From NCBI GenBank assembly GCA_035252155.1, contig DATFDL010000774.1:1-16930 (forward strand): a stretch of DNA of 16,930 nucleotides, given 5' to 3'. Source of the DNA: JAICLL01 sp035252155. GTDB taxonomy: Bacteria; Planctomycetota; Planctomycetia; Pirellulales; JAICIG01. Under the pieces are notes generated by a model. The model ran no database searches and had not been told where the DNA came from. It worked only from the letters and a program-made list of their open reading frames with translations. This document shows, one piece after another, positions 6,698 to 13,426 of this stretch (the first letter of the stretch is position 1; each line of letters begins with the position of its first letter). The translations under genes were made by a program, and so were the position numbers.

Positions 6698-6747
6698 CAG
6701 TGCATTCCGCCTGACGTGCGGCCTTCGAGGCTCCGTGCGTAGCTTGA

Positions 6748-6776
6748 TTGCATTTTTCGCTGTCTAGGCGAATAAT
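6748..6776 (+). promoter_or_regulatory. Possible sigma-70-like promoter before the polytopic membrane gene
   Basis: AATAAT (6771-6776, five of six matches to TATAAT) lies 17 nt after TTGCAT (6748-6753, three of six matches to TTGACA), about 95 bp upstream of the start at 6870. The stretch is visibly A/T-richer than its surroundings. This is a weak call made by pattern only. Confidence 0.3.
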
Positions 6777-6869
6777 AATGGTGGCCGCGGTGGACGTACC
6801 TTCCTTTCGCCTGTCCATCGCGATTGCGTTCGCATCGGGCCAGTCACTCGACGACAAGGAGCGTGAACG

Positions 6870-8528
6870 ATGGACCCAGGCGGGCTGGCGCGGCGGCTCT
6901 ACACGAACAATCCGTTCTACCTGATTAGCGCATGGCTGGTGTTTTCGGGCCTGCGCATTTCATTTGATACCGGCGGCGAAATCTTCGAGACCTGGGCCTT
7001 GATCGGCGGCCTGGCCGGCTATGTCGTGCTGGCCGCCGTCGCCGCCTGCGTGCTGATTCGATTGGGTCGCGTCTGGGAAGACGTACGCACGCTGGTGTTG
7101 TTGATCCTCTTGATGTTTCTGGCCATCGCTGTTTCGCTCGACGAAGCTTTGGTGAAAGACGTCAGGCGTGGCTCGCTCTTTCTGGCAGGCGGACTGGTCT
7201 TTGCCATCGTCGTCAGCGAAGGTCTCGTGTTCGGGCTGCGGGTACGTCTGCCGCTGTTGTATCGCGTGCCGTTCCATCTGCTGCTGGCGCTGTTCTTTGT
7301 GTATCCGATGGTGCTGGCGCCGCTTGTGCCCGAGCCGACGAGCATCGGCCTGATGTGGGGGCTGTTTGGCTTCTCGACCGTGGCGGCCGTCATCTTTCTG
7401 ACGCTCTTGCCGGCCATTCGTCGCGGGGCAGATTACCTGCGCGGCAGCGGCACACCGTGGAGCTGGCCTTGGTATCCGCTGACACTGTTCTTCATCTTGG
7501 CGGTCGCCGTGGCGCTGCGGGCCTATTATCTCTGCCTGTCGCTGCACTTTGTCGGCAATGCCTGGACGATCTTTGGCGGCTACTTTATCGTGCCGCTCTT
7601 GATCGCGCTCAACATTTTGTGGCTGGAAATCGGGATGGTGTCAGGCCGCAAGGCCACCGTGCGCTGGGCACTCGCCCCGCCTGTGGCGTGGGTGGCGGTG
7701 GCTCAAACCGCCCATCAGCCCGACATGGTCTACGCTGGTTTCTTGAAGCTTTTCCTCGGGACGTTCCATGCCTCGCCGCTCTATTTGGCGCTGCTGGGGG
7801 CGATGGCGTTTTATGGTGTGGCCGCACTGCGCCGTGCGCCAGCCGCCTGGGCGGGTTGGTGGTTGGCAATCGCCGCATTGACCGCGGTCGGTCCTGACAT
7901 GCTGACGCTGCGCGGGCCGTACCACTTAACCGCCTGGCCGCTGGCGCTGGGCGGCGCGGTGCTGGCGGTGCTAGCCGTTCGCAGGCGAGCGTCGCTGCCC
8001 GCCGCTCTATCGGCCGTGGCGGGGGTGGCTGCCGCGTCGATCGACGTTCACACATCGGGCGTGGTTTTGGCCTACGGCGAATTGCTGCCGCTGGAGCTGG
8101 CGGCGGCGGCTCTGCTGATGATCGGTCTGGTGTTTCGCGATGAGTGGGTGGGCCTGATCCGCGCCGCGGCGGCCGTCTTGATCGTCAGTGCCGGGGCTTC
8201 CGCCGCGACGGGCGACTTCGCCTGGCCCATCGAACCAGGCTGGCTGGCGACGGGGCTGCATGCCTTGGTCTGGATCATCGTTGCGGTGGCGTATGGCTGG
8301 TCGCTGGGCTTGCGCTATTACTACGGCGTAGCGGCGGTTGTTGCCGCCATCTGGCTCTCGGCCGCTTTGGTGCAGCTCTATGCCTGGCTGCGGCCATTCG
8401 TGGCGGGCCTCGACCGACTGGTGTGGGGCTTGGCCTTTTTCCTGGCCGCGGTGATCGTCAGCGTTCTGAAGGCCCGCAAAATCGGAGACGGCTGGTTGGG
8501 CCATAAGCCCGAAGCCGAACGCGCCTGA
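6870..8528 (+). CDS. Large polytopic membrane protein of unknown function
   Basis: This is a 552-residue integral membrane protein made almost wholly of hydrophobic helices, roughly a dozen or more, separated by short charged loops (for example RRGADYLRGSGTPW and VSGRKATVRW). The start is well supported: AAGGAG at 6856-6861 is 8 nt before the ATG. The N-terminus (RLYTNNPFYLISAWLVFSG) and the even spread of helices resemble a conserved family I have seen in planctomycetes, but I cannot name a function. No transporter signature, glycosyltransferase motif or catalytic residue cluster stands out. The C-terminus is short and hydrophilic (GHKPEAERA). Its stop (8526-8528) lies inside the putative -35 region of the next promoter, so the selD fusion gene is probably transcribed separately as well as by read-through. 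Confidence 0.87.
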   Translation: MDPGGLARRLYTNNPFYLISAWLVFSGLRISFDTGGEIFETWALIGGLAGYVVLAAVAACVLIRLGRVWEDVRTLVLLILLMFLAIAVSLDEALVKDVRRGSLFLAGGLVFAIVVSEGLVFGLRVRLPLLYRVPFHLLLALFFVYPMVLAPLVPEPTSIGLMWGLFGFSTVAAVIFLTLLPAIRRGADYLRGSGTPWSWPWYPLTLFFILAVAVALRAYYLCLSLHFVGNAWTIFGGYFIVPLLIALNILWLEIGMVSGRKATVRWALAPPVAWVAVAQTAHQPDMVYAGFLKLFLGTFHASPLYLALLGAMAFYGVAALRRAPAAWAGWWLAIAALTAVGPDMLTLRGPYHLTAWPLALGGAVLAVLAVRRRASLPAALSAVAGVAAASIDVHTSGVVLAYGELLPLELAAAALLMIGLVFRDEWVGLIRAAAAVLIVSAGASAATGDFAWPIEPGWLATGLHALVWIIVAVAYGWSLGLRYYYGVAAVVAAIWLSAALVQLYAWLRPFVAGLDRLVWGLAFFLAAVIVSVLKARKIGDGWLGHKPEAERA

Positions 8529-8554
8529 CGCCCACAGTTCGCCTCATGTATAAT
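8525..8554 (+). promoter_or_regulatory. Putative promoter of the NDH-SelD fusion gene
   Basis: A perfect TATAAT (8549-8554) is preceded, after 18 nt, by CTGACG (8525-8530; four of six matches to TTGACA). A start point about 7 nt downstream of the -10 box falls at about 8561, which is the first base of an ATG. The transcript could therefore be leaderless with respect to the short ORF at 8561. This is sequence pattern only. Confidence 0.45.
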
Positions 8555-8560
8555 GCTGCC

Positions 8561-8605
8561 ATGAACCGCTGCTGCCGCGCCAGGTCATTCCCACGCTGTG
8601 GATGA
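8561..8605 (+). other. Possible Cys-rich leader ORF overlapping the selD start
   Basis: An ATG at 8561 opens a 14-codon ORF, MNRCCRARSFPRCG, with three Cys and four Arg. It ends at TGA 8603-8605, which overlaps the fusion-gene ATG (8602-8604) as ATGA. The geometry suits translational coupling, and the fusion gene itself lacks a Shine-Dalgarno. The putative promoter would start transcription at about this ATG. Arg- and Cys-rich leader peptides that sense cysteine supply are known upstream of sulfur genes in actinobacteria; using one for a selenium gene is speculation. In GC-rich DNA such an ORF may also arise by chance. Confidence 0.3.
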
Positions 8606-10863
8606 TGAATCGCACGCTGCCCGATCGCGACCTGGTGCTGCTGGGACTCGGCCATACTAACGCCCACGTGCTGCGGATGTGGCGGATGAGTCCGTTGCGG
8701 GGCGTGCGGCTGACGTGCGTCTCGGATTACGCGGTCGCCACGTATTCGGGCATGCTGCCTGGCACGCTGGCAGGGCTTTATCCGCCCGAGCGGATGCACA
8801 TCGACCTGGTGCGGTTGTGCGCCGCGGCCGGGGCGCGGCTGCTACGGGCTGACGTTACGGGACTCGATCGGGCAAATCAACAATTGCTTTGCCGCGATCG
8901 GCCGCCGGTTCCGTTCGACGTGCTTTCGATCGGCGTCGGCTCGGTGCCCAAGGGCGCGGCCGAGCACGCGGGCGACGCGGTGCTGCCGATCAAGCCGATG
9001 CAGACCTTCATTGCTCGGCTCGACGAGCGACTGGCACGGCTCAGCCAAGAGGCCGGCGAGCAGACGGTGCAAATTGCCATCGTGGGCGGAGGCGCCGGCG
9101 GCGTCGAGATCACTTTCTGCTTGCCGTCACATTTGCAGCGCCATTGGCCCACACTGGGCTATCAGCTCTCGCTGATCGATGGCGGCGATGAAATCATGCC
9201 CGGCGCGGTGGCAGGCGCCGTCAAACTGGCCCGCCGTGAACTGGCTGCTCGCGGCGTGCAAGTGTTACTCAAACAATCGGTGGGAAAAGTCGCCGATGGA
9301 CAGATTACGATGGCCGATGGCGCGACGCGCCCGGCCGATCTCACCATCTGGGCCACCGGTGCACAGCCGCCGCCGCTGTTGGCCGCCTTGAATCTGCCGA
9401 TGGACGAACGTGGTTTTTTGCTGACCCGCCCGACGTTGCAAACAGTGGCCGAGGCGCCGATTTTTGTCGTCGGCGATTCAGGCACTTGCCCCGAACGGCC
9501 TCGGCCCAAGGCGGGCGTCTACGCCGTGCGGCAAGGCCCCGTACTGTGGGAAAATGTGCAGCGGATGCTTGGTGGCCGGCCGCTGGTCGAATACCGTCCC
9601 CAGCGAAAGTTTTTGTCGCTAATGGCTACGGGCGATGGCCGTGCGATTCTCAGCTATCGCGGCCTGGCCGCACACGCCCGCTGGTGCTGGAAGCTGAAGG
9701 ACTACATCGATAGCCGCTTCATGGATAAGTATCAGGACTACCGGCCGATGCCGACTTCGATGCCCGAGCCTCCTCGGCAACCGTCTTCCGCGATGCGCTG
9801 CGCCGGCTGCGGCAGCAAAGTGAGTGGCGCGGTGCTGGCGAAGGTGCTCGCGCGGCTCGATGTCCCCCAATCGGAGCACGTGCTTCTGGGGCTCGAATCG
9901 CCCGACGATGCAGCCATCGTTCAGCCGCCTCAGGGCCGCCCAGTGGTGGCCACGGTCGATTTTTTTCCCGCGTTTCTCGACGATCCATATCTGGTGGGGC
10001 GTGTGGCAGCCCTCAACGCGCTCTCAGATGTCTTTGCACTGGGCGCTCAGCCGCTGGCGGCGATGGCGATCGCCTCGATTCCCGTAGGCCCGTCGCGTCA
10101 GCAAGAGCAATTGCTTTACGAATTGTTGGCCGGCGGACTCCACGAGTTGCGGCGGTCCGGCGCCGCGCTGGTGGGCGGGCACACGATCGAGGCCGAGCAG
10201 CTCATGATCGGTTATTCGATGTTGGCCGATGCCGGCACTGCCCGGCCCCGACTCAAGAGCGGACTGCGGCCCGGTGATTATCTCGTGCTCACCAAGCCGC
10301 TCGGAACTGGCATCTTGTTGGCCGCACACATGCGGGGGCAGTGCAAAGCGGACTGGATGGAAACGCTGGTTCGCTCGCTGTTGCAGAGCAATCAACAGGC
10401 GGCGGAACTGGCGCATAAGTTCGACCTGCCCGCCGTCACCGACGTCACGGGCTTTGGCCTGGCCGGCCATCTGCTCGAAATGCTGCGAGCCAGCGACGTG
10501 GCGGCAGAACTGGATTTAGGCTCGATACCGCTGCTGCCCGGCGTCGCCGAGCTTTTGACGGCAGGCGTCGAAAGCACACTCGCTCCTGCCAATCGCGCCG
10601 CCGAATCGGAAATCGAAGACCGCCGCGGCACGAAACAACGCGCTAAAACCGACCACGAGCCATGTCCGGATTGTATGTCTGAGGCGGCGGCCTATGCCGC
10701 AATGTTCGATCCGCAGACTTCGGGCGGTCTGTTGCTGGGCGTGCCCGCGGACAATGCCCACGAGGTCGAATGGCGTTTGGCGAACGAGTTCGATCTCGAT
10801 GCCAGCGTGATCGGCAGGGTCGTGCCGCACGACCCGGACCGGCGCCGGATACGAGTCGTGTGA
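8602..10863 (+). CDS. selD: NDH-2-like flavoprotein fused to selenide, water dikinase (SelD)
   Basis: This is a 753-residue fusion. The C-terminal half makes selenophosphate from selenide and ATP, the selenium donor for selenocysteine and/or 2-selenouridine. The N-terminal half (about residues 8-385) is a pyridine nucleotide-disulfide oxidoreductase-like module: GLGHTNAHVL at the first FAD site, IAIVGGGAGGVE at 158-169 and IFVVGDSG at 287-294. This fusion is a known bacterial architecture; the partner domain may supply or reduce selenium, which is inference. The SelD half shows CAGCGSK at 400-406 (Cys403 aligns with the catalytic Cys17 of E. coli, Lys406 with Lys20; the second Cys is Ser405), ESPDDAA, TVDFFPAFLDDP, GGHT near 525, DVTGFGLAGH and DPQTSGG at 703. 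It is a Cys, not Sec, form. The loop before DPQTSGG carries an extra CPDC (688-691). No other selenium gene is in the window. Confidence 0.94.
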   Translation: MMNRTLPDRDLVLLGLGHTNAHVLRMWRMSPLRGVRLTCVSDYAVATYSGMLPGTLAGLYPPERMHIDLVRLCAAAGARLLRADVTGLDRANQQLLCRDRPPVPFDVLSIGVGSVPKGAAEHAGDAVLPIKPMQTFIARLDERLARLSQEAGEQTVQIAIVGGGAGGVEITFCLPSHLQRHWPTLGYQLSLIDGGDEIMPGAVAGAVKLARRELAARGVQVLLKQSVGKVADGQITMADGATRPADLTIWATGAQPPPLLAALNLPMDERGFLLTRPTLQTVAEAPIFVVGDSGTCPERPRPKAGVYAVRQGPVLWENVQRMLGGRPLVEYRPQRKFLSLMATGDGRAILSYRGLAAHARWCWKLKDYIDSRFMDKYQDYRPMPTSMPEPPRQPSSAMRCAGCGSKVSGAVLAKVLARLDVPQSEHVLLGLESPDDAAIVQPPQGRPVVATVDFFPAFLDDPYLVGRVAALNALSDVFALGAQPLAAMAIASIPVGPSRQQEQLLYELLAGGLHELRRSGAALVGGHTIEAEQLMIGYSMLADAGTARPRLKSGLRPGDYLVLTKPLGTGILLAAHMRGQCKADWMETLVRSLLQSNQQAAELAHKFDLPAVTDVTGFGLAGHLLEMLRASDVAAELDLGSIPLLPGVAELLTAGVESTLAPANRAAESEIEDRRGTKQRAKTDHEPCPDCMSEAAAYAAMFDPQTSGGLLLGVPADNAHEVEWRLANEFDLDASVIGRVVPHDPDRRRIRVV

Positions 10864-10872
10864 TACCTCGAA

Positions 10873-10925
10873 TTGACAGAGGAATTGTTGACAGAAAAAT
10901 CTTTCTGTCAGCCATCTTTCTGTCA
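10873..10925. repeat. Inverted 15-nt-period repeat between convergent selD and LRR genes
   Basis: TTGACAGA occurs at 10873 and 10888, 15 nt apart. The inverted form follows as CTTTCTGTCA at 10901 and 10916, also 15 nt apart. The centre, TGACAGAAA (10889-10897)/AATC/TTTCTGTCA (10902-10910), is a perfect 9-bp hairpin. ATCTTTCTGTCA is repeated exactly at 10899 and 10914. The array starts about 10 bp after the selD stop and ends about 27 bp before the LRR gene stop, so it could serve both convergent transcripts as a bidirectional end signal. Confidence 0.8.
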
Positions 10926-10951
10926 TTCTCAGCTTGGGACGGCGCGACCAA

Positions 10952-12931
10952 CTACCGCAACACCCGGCAATCGGGCAGCGATTGAACCAACCGCGCGGCG
11001 CCTTGCTCGGTGACCGCCGTGCCGCGCACGTCGAGTTGCTTGAGCGACTTGAGCTTTTGCAAAAAAGACAGTCCCTGATCGGTCACGCCCGACTCGCGCA
11101 GGTCGAGCTCTTCCAGCTCCGCCTGGCCGGCTAACGCCGCCAACCCTGCGTCGGTGACCATGCACTTCGCGCCGTTCACGACCGTCTTGCCTCGAGCGTG
11201 CAGCCGCTTCAGCTTGAGCGGGATTCGCGCATAGCCCAGGTTACGAACGACCCCACCTGAGAATTCGACTATTTGGTCCACATAAAGCGACCGGGCCAGC
11301 AAAAAATCGGAAGCTCCGTAGCTGAGCTGTGCGCGTGGACGCTTCTTTAAGAAATTCGTGGCGCCGGCCTTCGTGACCGCGGTCATTTCGGCTTCGACGA
11401 CTTGCAGTTGCAGTACATCAGCCAGCGTGGCAAGCCCCGTGTCCGAGAGGTCGGTGAGGTTGAGGTGAAGCGCCCGCAACCTGCGGAGCTGCTTGAGGTG
11501 TTCCATGCCCGCGTCGGTCACCGCGGTGCCCGTAAGATCCAAGAAGTCGAGCTGGGGGTTGAACTGCGCGAGCAGCTCAAGGTCCGAGTCGGTTGCAGGC
11601 GTATGAGAGAGCGTTAGAGAACGCAAGTTGGTCAATGGCGCTAGCAGCGCAAGCTGTCGATTGCCAATCGATATTCCTCTAAGATCGAGGCTCTCAAGAT
11701 TGCCAAGGGCGACAATACTGCGCAGCTCGTCATCGGAGAGCGATTTGCCTTTGCATTGCGCCGACGTGACATGGCCGTCATCATCGTAAACGATGTGCAC
11801 CCCGCGCTCGCGCCACTGAGCGGCGACGTCGGCCCGCCGCCACAATTCGAAGCGTTCGGGCAGACCGCAAGCCATGACCGCCGCGATGGCCAATATCGGC
11901 GCGGCGGCCAACGCGAAGCGCCACCGCGATAGTGGCCTGCTAACCGTTTGTAATGGAATCGGTGCTGTCCCATCCGTCCGCTTTGCCCGGCGGCGCAACC
12001 GGCAGCCGCAAGCACGAACGACCCCCAGTGAGACGAGCCCGTCGAGCAGCGCGCCCGCCTCGAGGACCGCCAGCGAGCCCGCCGTTTCAGCATCTTCGAG
12101 AGACTGGAATATCAAGAGCCCGATTGCCAGGCCCGCCAGCGTCAAGAGGATAAGTACCGTGCGAAGAACGAGCCGAGGTCCATCGACGAGCATGATCCAA
12201 GCGAGCGGCACGACGGGCAGCCCGGCCAGTGCAACCATCGGGCCAATAAACGCAACCCCCGACAGCAACAACGGCAGTTCCTCGACATTAAAATCGGTCG
12301 CCGGCGAAAGGCAGCGCAACGCCGCCAGCGATGTCGCGGTGGCCAGCACCCATCCAAGCAATGCACGAAGCGTGAACTGGCTGCTCTGCAGGCTCTTTGC
12401 GCCATGGCGCTGTTCCGCATTCAGGGCGGTTGCCCCCGACGCAGCAACCGGGGCGATGAGTCGCCAGCGACGGACCGCTCGCAATAGCCAGAGCGGAATC
12501 TGAGTAATGACAAATGCAAGCAACCAAGCGGTGCCGAGTTCAAGGCCGATGGTCGCCTGGCCATTGTTGCGTTTTTCTCCGTAGGCGATCGCCAGGTAGC
12601 AGACGGTGGTCAACCAGAGCGTCAGCGGCAATCGCACGGCGAGGCGTTGCGGGCCAAATACGGCCCACAGCGCCAGCAGCGTGGGCGGAGCGAGCGTCGC
12701 GCCCATGATGGCCATATGCACGTGGTCCCACCATGAGCCGAGGGAAATGCCGATTGGGGTGAGGACGCCGAAACCCAATTGCAGCAGAAGGAGCAGACTG
12801 AAAAGCAGCGCGGTTTGCACGCCCAGTGTGCCGGGCCGCGGCACAATTTGCCGGGGCAAAACACATCGCAGTGCTCGAACCGTTCCACCACCATTCGCCG
12901 ATGTATAAACCTCCCTGCCTGAATCGGCCAT
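10952..12931 (-). CDS. Membrane protein with C-terminal leucine-rich repeats
   Basis: This is a 659-residue protein. I place the start at ATG 12931 because AAGGAGGGTGAT, an excellent Shine-Dalgarno, lies just upstream (8 nt after GGAGG). An in-frame ATG at 13135 would add 68 residues but would leave that site inside the gene. The N-terminal half has several transmembrane helices (about residues 37-60, 72-92, 101-117, 133-151, 187-207, 220-249, 257-275 and 338-355). It includes the segment SSQFTLRALLGWVLATATS seen in similar form in the small protein at 6336. From about residue 398 the chain carries leucine-rich repeats of about 24 residues (LESLDLRGI, LRSLTLSHTPATD, LDFLDLTGTAVTDAGMEHL, LRALHLNLTDLSDTGL, LEELDLRESGVTDQGL, LKQLDVRGTAVTEQGA), probably a protein-binding surface. 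No kinase or protease domain is present. Role and partner are unknown. It is convergent with selD. Confidence 0.87.
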   Translation of the reverse strand: MADSGREVYTSANGGGTVRALRCVLPRQIVPRPGTLGVQTALLFSLLLLLQLGFGVLTPIGISLGSWWDHVHMAIMGATLAPPTLLALWAVFGPQRLAVRLPLTLWLTTVCYLAIAYGEKRNNGQATIGLELGTAWLLAFVITQIPLWLLRAVRRWRLIAPVAASGATALNAEQRHGAKSLQSSQFTLRALLGWVLATATSLAALRCLSPATDFNVEELPLLLSGVAFIGPMVALAGLPVVPLAWIMLVDGPRLVLRTVLILLTLAGLAIGLLIFQSLEDAETAGSLAVLEAGALLDGLVSLGVVRACGCRLRRRAKRTDGTAPIPLQTVSRPLSRWRFALAAAPILAIAAVMACGLPERFELWRRADVAAQWRERGVHIVYDDDGHVTSAQCKGKSLSDDELRSIVALGNLESLDLRGISIGNRQLALLAPLTNLRSLTLSHTPATDSDLELLAQFNPQLDFLDLTGTAVTDAGMEHLKQLRRLRALHLNLTDLSDTGLATLADVLQLQVVEAEMTAVTKAGATNFLKKRPRAQLSYGASDFLLARSLYVDQIVEFSGGVVRNLGYARIPLKLKRLHARGKTVVNGAKCMVTDAGLAALAGQAELEELDLRESGVTDQGLSFLQKLKSLKQLDVRGTAVTEQGAARLVQSLPDCRVLR

Positions 12932-13426
12932 GGAATCACCCTCCTTGGGTTCTTGGCCCCGTAGGGCGGCGACATTTTTCGCCGTCGACCAGTCAAGTGA
13001 TAGCCGAAGATTTAAGGTCGGGTCAATGCCAGCGAGCAACTGGTAGCAGGGAGGGTCGCTGCGTAGCCGACGCAAATCGGCGGCCAGATCGTCGGACTCG
13101 ATGAGCGGCTCGGGGGAGGATGCAGGACTCGGCATTCAGCACGGCGGAAGCGGCGAGGCGTGTGTTGAAAATGCCGAAAATCGCTCGAAGAGCCCCAAGA
13201 AGCCCAAAATGCGCGAATCGTCAACCTTCAGCCCCTAGCGGGTTCGTGAGCGATTCAGGCCGAAGGAGCCCAATAGTACCAACTCGTGCGAATCGTCGAC
13301 CCCCGGCCATCAGCGGAATTTGCCCTCACCTAGCCTTGCGCGGAGTTCTACCGGGCGGAACGGTAATTGCTCGCCGCTTGGTCGTCTCGCGGCGATTTGT
13401 CCCTGGCACGAAAAGGAGTGAGCGAA
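12932..13426. other. Intergenic region of about 495 bp between divergent LRR and TPP-enzyme genes
   Basis: This region must hold both divergent promoters, but I could not assign a convincing -35/-10 pair. Its left third (12932-13135) is open on the minus strand in the LRR frame and could encode a 68-residue N-terminal extension. A near-exact direct repeat, GCGAATCGTC(A/G)ACC, occurs at 13213-13226 and 13288-13301, 75 bp apart, and could be a pair of regulator sites. AAGGAG at 13413-13418 belongs to the TPP-enzyme gene. I see no further gene here. Confidence 0.5.

Noticed and set aside
8600..8608. Tandem TGA codons at the end of the Cys-rich leader read as selenocysteine codons
   Set aside because: Being near selD is not evidence of recoding; read-through would run out of frame into selD with no protein-like product, and I see no insertion element.
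13367..13426. Start of the TPP enzyme at 13367, adding 20 residues
   Set aside because: The ATG at 13427 has AAGGAG at the right distance and yields the family's usual N-terminus; the extension looks like translated leader.
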